Shown one piece after another: positions 49,507-57,101 of a stretch of DNA of 64,000 bases. This stretch comes from Intestinimonas butyriciproducens (GTDB lineage Bacteria; Bacillota; Clostridia; Oscillospirales; Oscillospiraceae), in contig NZ_CP011524.1 in NCBI RefSeq assembly GCF_004154955.1, positions 2,666,001 through 2,730,000 on the forward strand, read 5' to 3'. Position 1 is the stretch's first letter; every line of letters starts with the position of its first letter. The notes under the pieces are model-generated. The model ran no database searches. It saw only the letters and a list, made by a program, of their open reading frames with translations, and was not told where the DNA came from. Position numbers and translations under genes: made by a program.

Positions 49507-50706
49507 TTACTTCTGGAACCAGCGGGCCGTGCCGCGGTCCTCCAGGGCCTTCAGGGTGGCCTGGGGATCCCTGACCTTGGCCAGGAAGATCATGGCGGCG
49601 ATGATGTAGGGCTTGAAGCTGGCCTCCTTGTAGAGGGGGGTGCGGTAGCGATCGAAGACGCTGGCCTCCACCTCGCCGTCCACACAGGAGACGCCGTTGA
49701 TGTCGGCGGGCAGGCAGTGGAGATACAGCGCCTTGCCCTCTCGGGTGGTCTTCATCAGCTCCTCGGTGCAGCACCAGTCCTTGTGCCGGGCATTCTGCTC
49801 CAGCAGCTCCTTCTCCAGCGCCTGGATGCCCGCGCTGTCGCCCCCGGCGTACAGTTCGGTCCGCTTCTCCATGGCGGCGAAGGGCGCCCAGCTCTTGGGG
49901 TAGACGATATCCGCCCCTGCAAAGGCCTCCGCCATGGAGTTGGTCTTGGTAAAGGTGCCGCCGGAGCGCCGGGCGTTCTGGCGGGCCACCTCCTCCACCT
50001 CGGGCATGACCTCGTAGCCCTCGGGGTGGGCCAGCACCACATCCATGCCGAAGCGGGTCATCAGCCCGATCACCCCCTGGGGCACCGACAGGGGCTTACC
50101 GTAGCTGGGTGAGTACGCCCAGGTCATGGCCACCTTCTTGCCCTTCAGGTTCTCTACGCCGCCGAACTCGTGAATGATATGGAGCATATCGGCCATGCAC
50201 TGGGTGGGGTGGTCGATATCGCACTGGAGATTCACCAGGGTAGGCCGCTGCTCCAGCACCCCGTCCCGGTAGCCCTCGGCCACCGCGTCGGCCACGGACT
50301 GCATATAGGTGTGACCCTTTCCGATGTACATATCGTCCCGGATACCGATGACATCGGCCATGAAGGAGATCATATTGGCGGTCTCCCGCACGGTCTCGCC
50401 GTGGGCGATCTGGCTCTTGCCCTCGTCCAGGTCCTGGACCTCCAGGCCCAGCAGGTTGCAGGCGCTGGCGAAGGAGAAGCGGGTCCGGGTGGAGTTGTCC
50501 CAGAAGAGGGAGATGCCCAGGCCGGAATCAAAGATCCTGGCGGAAATGTTCCGCTCCCGCAGATCCCGCAGCGCGTCCGCCACGGCGAACACGGCCTCCA
50601 GCTCGTCGTCGGTCTTATCCCAGGTGAGGAAGAAGTCGCCCTCGTACATCTCCTTAAAGTTGAGGGCATTAAGCTTGTCAATATAGTTTTGAAGGGTCTG
50701 ATCCAT
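49507..50706 (-). CDS. ygeW: Knotted carbamoyltransferase YgeW
   Basis: 399 residues from the ATG at 50706, after AGAGGAGAAA. A member of the aspartate/ornithine carbamoyltransferase fold: carbamoyl-phosphate loop WDNSTRTRFSFA (near residue 70), and DIDHPTQCMADMLH (near 180). Long insertions distinguish it from ArgF, and the physiological acceptor is not established. In the cluster it probably runs in the catabolic direction, phosphorolysing a carbamoyl compound to carbamoyl phosphate used by carbamate kinase. It lies 79 bases downstream of ygeY. Confidence 0.95.
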   Translation of the reverse strand: MDQTLQNYIDKLNALNFKEMYEGDFFLTWDKTDDELEAVFAVADALRDLRERNISARIFDSGLGISLFWDNSTRTRFSFASACNLLGLEVQDLDEGKSQIAHGETVRETANMISFMADVIGIRDDMYIGKGHTYMQSVADAVAEGYRDGVLEQRPTLVNLQCDIDHPTQCMADMLHIIHEFGGVENLKGKKVAMTWAYSPSYGKPLSVPQGVIGLMTRFGMDVVLAHPEGYEVMPEVEEVARQNARRSGGTFTKTNSMAEAFAGADIVYPKSWAPFAAMEKRTELYAGGDSAGIQALEKELLEQNARHKDWCCTEELMKTTREGKALYLHCLPADINGVSCVDGEVEASVFDRYRTPLYKEASFKPYIIAAMIFLAKVRDPQATLKALEDRGTARWFQK

Positions 50707-50785
50707 AGTTCTGTTTCTCCTCTTCTGATGATGGATGGCGGACTCGGGCGGTCCTTTTTCATCTTTCCCGGAACAAAGCGGCGGG

Positions 50786-52198
50786 TCAAAGAATGTCGTT
50801 GTCCGTTTTGCCGGCGCGGAACTGCGCCACATCGCCGGTCTTGTTCTCCTCTTTGTAGAGTCCGGGCACCGCGGCATACAAGGCGGCGCAGGTGATAAGA
50901 TCCTGCTTCCAGGTGATCTCATTGGGGGCGTGGGCCTGACTCTCGGCGCCGGGGCCGAAGCCTACGCAGGGGATGCCGTAGCGGCCCTGGATGGATACGC
51001 CGTTGGTGGAGAAGGTCCACTTGTCGGTAAGGGGGCGCCCGACGCGCAGGTGCATGGCGTCCCGCTTGGCCTCGGCGTCAGCGTGTCCGATGCGCTCCGC
51101 GCCGAAGAGAGCCTGATGGGCCTCCACCAGGGCCTGGACGTGGGCGGCGCTCTCCTTGTTGATCCAGGTGGGGAAATAGCACTCGGTCTCGTAGACCTCT
51201 CCTGTCCAGGAGGGCCGGTCATACATGTACATGGAGACTTTCACATCGTCCCCATACCTCTTTACATTGGGCAGGTCCCGGATCTCCTGGAGACAGGAAT
51301 CCCAGGTCTCGCCGGCGGTCATACGGCGGTCCACCGAGACGGAACAGGAGTCGGCCACGGCGCAGCGGCTGGGGCTGGTGTAGAAAATCTGGGAGGTAGT
51401 ACAGGTGCCCCGGCCCAGGAAGCGAGCATCCTCATAGTGTTCGGGGTTGTACTTGGGGTCGAGCATCTTCACAAGGCCTTTGATCTCCACCGTGTCGTCG
51501 GCGGGATTCTCGTTGAGGGCGCGGATGTCCTGGAGGATGTCGGCCATCTTGTAGATGGCGTTGTCGCCCCTCTCGGGGGCGGAGCCATGACAGGAGATCC
51601 CCTTCACGTCCACCCGGATCTCCATGCGGCCCCGGTGTCCGCGGTAGATACCGCCGTCGGTGGGCTCGGTGGAGATGACGAACTCCATCTGCTCCTTCCG
51701 AATGCCGCTCTGGGGGAAGAACTTGTTGACGATGTACTGCCAGCACATGCCGTCGCAGTCCTCCTCCTGGACGGAGCCCACCACCATGATCTTGTACCCG
51801 GCGGGGATGAGGCCCAGATCCTTCATGATCTTGGCGCCATATACGGCGGAGGCCATACCGCCCTCCTGGTCGGAGCCGCCCCGACCGTAAATCACCGCGT
51901 CGTCCTCATAGCCCTGGTAGGGGTCGCGCTCCCAGTTGTCCAGGTTTCCGATGCCCACGGTGTCGATGTGTGAGTCCAGGGCAATGATCTTCTCACCGTC
52001 ACCCATCCAGCCGATGACGTTGCCAAGGCCGTCCACCTCCACCTTGTCGTAGCCCAGCTTTTCCATCTCCCGCCGGATACAGGCGACGACCGCTTTCTCC
52101 TCGCAGCTCTCACTGGGGTAGGAGATCATCTCCCGCAGGAAGCGGTTCATGTCGGCGCCGTAGCCCTGCGCGGCTTTCCTGATCTGCTCAAAATCCAT
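50786..52198 (-). CDS. ygeY: YgeY family M20 hydrolase, selenium-metabolism-linked
   Basis: 470 residues from the ATG at 52198, eight bases after GGAGGG. M20 metal motifs are present: [10 protein letters not shown] (near residue 83), [12 protein letters not shown] (near 115), SVQEEDCDG (near 150). It belongs to the peptidase/deacylase-like hydrolase family found beside selenium-dependent molybdenum hydroxylases; the expected reaction is hydrolysis of an amide or ureido bond in a purine breakdown intermediate. It follows ygeX by about 79 bases, in which two hairpins lie. Confidence 0.93.
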   Translation of the reverse strand: MDFEQIRKAAQGYGADMNRFLREMISYPSESCEEKAVVACIRREMEKLGYDKVEVDGLGNVIGWMGDGEKIIALDSHIDTVGIGNLDNWERDPYQGYEDDAVIYGRGGSDQEGGMASAVYGAKIMKDLGLIPAGYKIMVVGSVQEEDCDGMCWQYIVNKFFPQSGIRKEQMEFVISTEPTDGGIYRGHRGRMEIRVDVKGISCHGSAPERGDNAIYKMADILQDIRALNENPADDTVEIKGLVKMLDPKYNPEHYEDARFLGRGTCTTSQIFYTSPSRCAVADSCSVSVDRRMTAGETWDSCLQEIRDLPNVKRYGDDVKVSMYMYDRPSWTGEVYETECYFPTWINKESAAHVQALVEAHQALFGAERIGHADAEAKRDAMHLRVGRPLTDKWTFSTNGVSIQGRYGIPCVGFGPGAESQAHAPNEITWKQDLITCAALYAAVPGLYKEENKTGDVAQFRAGKTDNDIL

Positions 52199-52242
52199 AC
52201 TTAAAACCCTCCATCTATTCAACAATATCGCTCTCTTCTAAA

Positions 52243-52287
52243 GGTGCCCTCTCCCGGCACCACGGTTTGACCTTCGGTCAAACTGTG
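52243..52287 (-). other. Hairpins between ygeX and ygeY
   Basis: Two stems: 52243-52261 (GGTGCC/GGCACC) and 52261-52287 (12 bp, 3-base loop, overlapping the ygeX stop). They may cause partial termination or protect the ygeX message from decay. Confidence 0.5.
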
Positions 52288-53492
52288 GGATATTCGCCGT
52301 CCCAGAGCACCTTTCTGAACTTCATGGGATCGGTATTCCCCTCGGTGGAAAACATCAGCACCTGGCTGAAGCGGTCCAGCTCCAGGGCCTCCCGCAGGTC
52401 CCGATACGCGTCGGTCTCCATCAGGGCGGCGAGAAGTCCCATGCCCACCGCGCCGGATTCGCCGGAAATCACAACCGGGTCCCCCTTCACAGGGACGCCC
52501 AGCATCCGCATTCCCCGGGCACTCACCCAGTCGGGACAGGAGACAAAGGCAGAGACGTGGTTGCGCAGGATGTCCCAGGAGATGGTGTTGGGCTCGCCGC
52601 AGGCAAGACCCGCCATGATGGTCTGGAGGTCGCCCTCCACGACGCGGGGGGCGCCGTCCCCGGCCAGAGCTCCCCGGTAGAGGCAGTCGGCCGCCCGGGC
52701 TTCCATGACCACGAACTTGGGGGGATCACTGGGAAAGAGGTTGGTAAAGTAGCCGATCACCGCACCCGCCAGGCTCCCCACTCCGGCCTGGACAAAGACA
52801 TGGGTGGGCCGGTTCACCCCCACCTGACGGAGCTGGTCGGCACACTCATTGGCCATGGTGCCGTATCCCTGCATAATCCAGGTCGGGATCTCCTCGTAGC
52901 CCTCCCAGGCGGTGTCCTGCACCATCACGCCGTGGGGCGTGACCGCAGCCTCAGCGGCGGCCATACGCACACAGTCGTCATAGTTCACGTCCTCAATGGT
53001 GACGGCGGCGCCCTCCCTGGCGATGTTGTCGAAGCGGGCCTGACTGCTGCCCTTGGGCATATGTACCACGGCCTTCTGGCCCAGCTTGTTGGCCGCCCAC
53101 GCCACGCCCCGTCCATGGTTGCCGTCTGTGGCGGTAAAGAAGGTGGCCTGGCCGAACTCCCGGCGAAATGCCTCGCTGGTAAGGTAGTCGTAGGTCATCT
53201 CCGAGACGTCTCTCCCCATCTCCCCGGCGATGTACCGCGCCATGGCGAACGACCCGCCCAATACCTTGAAGGCGTTGAGCCCAAAGCGGTAGGACTCGTC
53301 CTTTACATAGAGTCCCGCAAGGCCCAGATACTTGGCCATGCCGTCCAGCCGGGCCAGCGGGGTAATGGAATACTGGGGAAAGCTGCTGTGGAAAAACCTG
53401 GCCTTTGCCACGTTGCTCAGGGCCATCACCGCGAGCTGCCGGTCGTCGCTTTTCGGCATGCGATTGCCGGCCCACTTGATGGAATCCTTCAT
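52278..53492 (-). CDS. ygeX: Diaminopropionate ammonia-lyase
   Basis: 404 residues. PLP enzyme that splits 2,3-diaminopropionate into pyruvate and two ammonia. The PLP lysine lies in FGLNAFKVLGGS (near residue 77), then FTATDGNHGRGVAWAA, VFVQAGVGSLAGAV (phosphate loop) and ISGESGAVG near the C-terminus. The ATG follows CAGGAGACG. It is first in its operon, behind a TTGACA-16-TATGAT promoter. In uric-acid-degrading gut anaerobes this enzyme is part of the known purine-utilising cluster. Confidence 0.96.
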   Translation of the reverse strand: MKDSIKWAGNRMPKSDDRQLAVMALSNVAKARFFHSSFPQYSITPLARLDGMAKYLGLAGLYVKDESYRFGLNAFKVLGGSFAMARYIAGEMGRDVSEMTYDYLTSEAFRREFGQATFFTATDGNHGRGVAWAANKLGQKAVVHMPKGSSQARFDNIAREGAAVTIEDVNYDDCVRMAAAEAAVTPHGVMVQDTAWEGYEEIPTWIMQGYGTMANECADQLRQVGVNRPTHVFVQAGVGSLAGAVIGYFTNLFPSDPPKFVVMEARAADCLYRGALAGDGAPRVVEGDLQTIMAGLACGEPNTISWDILRNHVSAFVSCPDWVSARGMRMLGVPVKGDPVVISGESGAVGMGLLAALMETDAYRDLREALELDRFSQVLMFSTEGNTDPMKFRKVLWDGEYPTV

Positions 53493-53552
53493 CCCGACGT
53501 CTCCTGCAAAATATTTTTAAGTAATACAAACTTTTTGTTTGTCTCTGATGCT

Positions 53553-53580
53553 ATCATACCACAGCCACCCCTGTTGTCAA
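53553..53580 (-). promoter_or_regulatory. Promoter of the ygeX-ygeY-ygeW-arcC unit
   Basis: Minus strand perfect TTGACA (53575-53580), 16-bp spacer, TATGAT (53553-53558). Confidence 0.85.
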
Positions 53581-53589
53581 GAGAGTTTC

Positions 53590-53602
53590 AAAAATATTTT
53601 TT
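53590..53602 (-). promoter_or_regulatory. A/T element upstream of the ygeX promoter (UP-element-like)
   Basis: Plus-strand AAAAATATTTTTT, nine bases beyond the -35. The same 13-mer stands at the same distance before the ssnA promoter. The position and sequence fit an RNAP UP element or a shared operator. Confidence 0.6.
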
Positions 53603-53672
53603 GATTCTGTTCTCTCCCGCTCCTCCCAGAAAGCCGCCCCGCCGTGTCAACTGCGGCGGAGCGGCGGAGGCG

Positions 53673-56264
53673 CTATTTTCCCTTACTGGCCGGACGGTAA
53701 AACGTATCCTGCATAGGCAGTGCGGTGCGCAGAACATGGTCCCGGGCATAGTAGGCCCCCTGGACGGCAGGCGCGGTGGGAATGGTGGCGATCTCTCCGA
53801 TGCCCTTGGCCCCGTATGCAAAGGGCAGGAGCTCCTTTTTCTCCACATAGATGGCGTGGATGTCCGGGATCTGATCGGCCCGCATCAGGCCCAGCGTGCC
53901 GAATTTAGCCTGGGGCACACAGTCCTTCAGGGGGAAGTCCTCGGTGAGCGCGTAGCCCAGGCCCATCAGCACACCGCCCTCGATCTGTCCCTGGATGGAG
54001 ATGGGGTTGACCACCTTGCCGGAGTCGTGGGCGGCCCAGACCTCTTTCACCCTGCCGTCGTCGTCCAGCACCACCACATGGGTGGCAAAGCCGTAGGCGA
54101 CGTGACTTTTGGGGTTGGGCTTGTCGGCGCCCAGCTTGTCGGTGGGGTCAAAAAACTCAGCAAAAAATTCCCGGCCTTCCAGGGCGGAGAGGTCGCCACC
54201 CACGCCGTCCAGGGCCTTTTTGAGGTCAGCGGCGGCAATGCGCACTGCCTCGCCGGTGATGAGGGTCTGACGGGAGCCGGAAGTGGTGCCGGAATCGGGG
54301 GCCAGCTCGGAGCTGCTGCCCATATTGCGCATCTGTACCCGGCGCAGGCCGGCGGTCTCGGAGAGGATCTGGAGGAACACGGTGGCACAGCCCTGGCCGA
54401 TGTCGGAGGCAGCGGCGTAGATCTCCACCACGCCGCCGCGGACCTCCAACCGGGCCCGCCCCTTGTCCGGAAGACCCACTCCCACCCCCGTGTTTTTCAT
54501 GGCGCAGGCGATGCCTGCATGTCCGGCGTTTTGTTCATACGCCTCCCGCACCGCCTCCAGCGTCTCCTTGAGGGCGGTGGAGCAGTCGGCGATCTGGCCG
54601 TTGGGCAGCACCTTGCCCGGCTCGATGGCATTGCGGTAACGGATCTCCCAGGGCGAGATGCCCACCTGCTCGGCCAGCAGATTGATGTTGGACTCCAGGG
54701 CGAATTCGCTCTGGCAGACGCCGAAGCCCCGGAAGGCCCCGGCGGGCGGGTTGTTGGTGTAGTACCCATAGCCCCGGATGTCGGTGTTCTGGTAGCAGTA
54801 GGGGCCCACGGAGTGGGTACAGGCCCGCTCCAGTACCGGCCCGCACAGGGAGGCGTAGGCCCCGGTGTCAAAGTAGATCTCGCAGTCCAGGCCCGTAAAG
54901 ATGCCGTTCTCATCGCAGCCCAGGGTGAAGGTGCCCTCCATATAGTGACGCTTCGGGTGGAAGGCGATGGACTCCTTGCGGGAGAATTTGACCTTGACCG
55001 GGCGGCCCACCTTCAGGGCGGCCAGCACGGCGATGTGCTGCACCGACACATCCTCTTTTCCGCCGAACCCGCCGCCCACCAGCTTGTTCTCCACCACGAT
55101 GCGCTCGGGCTCCCAGCCCAGCATGATGGCGATCTCCTTCCGGGTGTCGTAGACGCCCTGGTCGGAGGTATACACCTTCACCCCATTTTCATACGGAAAG
55201 GCCACGGCGCACTCCGGCTCCAGGAAGGCGTGCTCGGTAAAAGGGGTACGATAGTTTTGTGTCACCACATATCTGGAGTTTGCCAGGGCCGCTTTGGCGT
55301 CGCCCCGGGTAACATGGCGGGACTGGCAGAGGTTCCCGTTGGGGTGGAGCCTGGGGGCGTCCTCCGCCATGGCCTCCTGGATGGTGCGCACCGGCGAAAG
55401 GGGCTCATACGTCACCTTTACCAGCTTTTTGGCTTCGGCCAGCGCCGTCTCCGTCTCGGCCACCACCAGGCAGACGGCGTCGCCCACACAGCGGGTCACG
55501 TCGCCTCTGGCGATCATCACGTCCCAGTCCTGCTGGATGTGCCCCACCTTGTTATGAGGTACATCCTCGGCGGTAAGCACCGCCAGCACGCCGGGGAGGG
55601 CCAGGGCGGCCGAGGCGTCGATGTCCAGCACACGTGCCCTGGGGTACTCCGAGCGGACGGCCGAGGCGTGGACCATCCCCGGGAGGGCCACATCGTCGCA
55701 GTATTCTCCCCGGCCCAGCACCTTGTCCCGCACATCGGAGCGGAAGGCCCGCTCCCCCACCCCGAAGCGTTCTCCCCGCTCCAGGGCGGGGTCCACGGTC
55801 CTCTCCCCCCGCAGGATGGCCCCGGCCAGGGAGATGCCCTCTATGATCTTCTTGTACCCGGTGCAGCGGCACACATTGCCCCGAATGGCCTTCTTGATCT
55901 CATCCTCGGAGGGATCGGGATTCTGGTCCAGAAGGGCCTTGCCCGAGAGGACCATGCCCGGGATACAAAAGCCGCACTGCACCGCCCCCACCGCGCCGAA
56001 AGCGTAGACAAAGGTCTCCTGCTCGGCCTCGGTGAGCCCCTCTACGGTGAGGATGTGCTTTCCCACCGCCTTTTTTGTGGTCAGGATACAGGACCGCACG
56101 GCCTTTCCGTCCACCACGATGGTACAGGTGCCGCATGCCCCCTCGCTGCATCCGTCCTTCACGGAGGTGAGATGCAGGTCGTCCCGCAGATAGCGCAGCA
56201 GAGGCTTCTCCTCCTCGGTCTCCCGGAGGATGCCGTTTACCGTAAAGGTGTACGATTCACCCAT
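53673..56264 (-). CDS. xdh: Selenium-dependent xanthine dehydrogenase (fused 2Fe-2S and Mo subunits)
   Basis: 863 residues. Hydroxylates hypoxanthine/xanthine-type purines, or runs in reverse. Residues 1-150 are the iron-sulfur part: GCSEGACGTCTIV and QCGFCIPGM plus NVCRCTGYKKI hold two 2Fe-2S clusters. The rest is the molybdopterin domain, with VGGGFGGKEDVS, AFRGFGVCQSEFALE and GAKGIGEIATIPTAPA, including the catalytic Glu of the GEIATIPTAPA segment. No FAD subunit gene (ygfM type) is next to it. No in-frame TGA: the selenium is a cofactor ligand, not selenocysteine. It is the last gene of the ssnA unit. Confidence 0.95.
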   Translation of the reverse strand: MGESYTFTVNGILRETEEEKPLLRYLRDDLHLTSVKDGCSEGACGTCTIVVDGKAVRSCILTTKKAVGKHILTVEGLTEAEQETFVYAFGAVGAVQCGFCIPGMVLSGKALLDQNPDPSEDEIKKAIRGNVCRCTGYKKIIEGISLAGAILRGERTVDPALERGERFGVGERAFRSDVRDKVLGRGEYCDDVALPGMVHASAVRSEYPRARVLDIDASAALALPGVLAVLTAEDVPHNKVGHIQQDWDVMIARGDVTRCVGDAVCLVVAETETALAEAKKLVKVTYEPLSPVRTIQEAMAEDAPRLHPNGNLCQSRHVTRGDAKAALANSRYVVTQNYRTPFTEHAFLEPECAVAFPYENGVKVYTSDQGVYDTRKEIAIMLGWEPERIVVENKLVGGGFGGKEDVSVQHIAVLAALKVGRPVKVKFSRKESIAFHPKRHYMEGTFTLGCDENGIFTGLDCEIYFDTGAYASLCGPVLERACTHSVGPYCYQNTDIRGYGYYTNNPPAGAFRGFGVCQSEFALESNINLLAEQVGISPWEIRYRNAIEPGKVLPNGQIADCSTALKETLEAVREAYEQNAGHAGIACAMKNTGVGVGLPDKGRARLEVRGGVVEIYAAASDIGQGCATVFLQILSETAGLRRVQMRNMGSSSELAPDSGTTSGSRQTLITGEAVRIAAADLKKALDGVGGDLSALEGREFFAEFFDPTDKLGADKPNPKSHVAYGFATHVVVLDDDGRVKEVWAAHDSGKVVNPISIQGQIEGGVLMGLGYALTEDFPLKDCVPQAKFGTLGLMRADQIPDIHAIYVEKKELLPFAYGAKGIGEIATIPTAPAVQGAYYARDHVLRTALPMQDTFYRPASKGK

Positions 56265-56275
56265 GTGTGGTCCCC

Positions 56276-56948
56276 CTATTCAGCGATTTCAGATCGTTTC
56301 GTCCCGTCTGGCCCCAGCCACAGGACCCTGAGCCCGCCCAGGCGGCGGGTATAGAACCTGACGAGCTGCCCCACCGCCAGAGCGGAGACCAGCGTGCCCT
56401 CCCGAACACCATTGAGCTTATGGAAGGCGAGCAGGGCGATGAGAGCGGCGGCAAGCGTGAGAGAACTGTCAAAGCACACCTTCACATTGCCGAACTCCCT
56501 CCCCCAGGCACGGGAGAGGGCGCAGACAAAAGCCTCGCCCGGGAGCATAATTACGTCGGCCATGACCTCCTGGGAGATGCCCAGCGCCATAACCAGACAG
56601 CCCGCCGCCAGATAGAGCAGGCTCATGGGATAGGGCCCGCCGTACTGGGTGGGGATCAGGTCCAGCGCCAAATCGATGCAGGCGCTGAACACCAGCGTGG
56701 CCGGGATCTGCAGCGCCTGCAGCGCGGTAACCCGGCGCAGGAGCAGGGCTTCGCAGGCCAGGAAAAGCATATTGAAGACGAAGGTATACACCCCCATGGT
56801 GGGGCGTGATGAGGCTAAGGAGAAAGGGGATGCTGGAGATGGGCGAGGTTCCCAGTCCGGCCCTGGTGATCAGCGCGATCCCCGCAGCGCAGATCGGCAC
56901 CCCCGCAAAAAATATGGAATACCGCCGGACCCCGTCCTTTCCAGTCAT
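56276..56948 (-). pseudogene. YczE/YitT-like membrane protein, frameshifted
   Basis: Two frames complete each other. The first (from ATG 56948, after GGAGG) gives TGKDGVRRYSIFFAG, CAAGIALITRAGLGTSPISS and FLLSLITP; the second continues MGVYTFVFNMLFLACEALLL to a stop at 56276. Joining them needs removal of one base in the G4 run at 56801-56804 (C4 on the coding strand). The joined protein of about 223 residues has five or six membrane segments and resembles YczE/YyaS integral membrane proteins. Either the gene is inactive, the run is slippery, or the base is a sequencing error. It sits between ygfK and xdh, so it could have been a transporter or anchor for the pathway. Confidence 0.75.
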
Positions 56949-57101
56949 CTTGCCGCCTCCAAATCTTAGCGTTTGCATACCTCATGCGCCGCCGTCCGAG
57001 CGGCCCTTCACGCCCCAGCCTCCACAGCGGCCTTGTGACCGTCCCTTCCCCGGAGCCGTCTGCCACGCAGGTACGGTGCTCCGCCGGACAGCCGAAGTAT
57101 G

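Noticed and set aside
53673-56264. Selenocysteine codon in the selenium-dependent xanthine dehydrogenase
   Set aside because: The frame is continuous without an internal TGA, and no SECIS-like hairpin is needed. In this family the selenium is a labile cofactor ligand.
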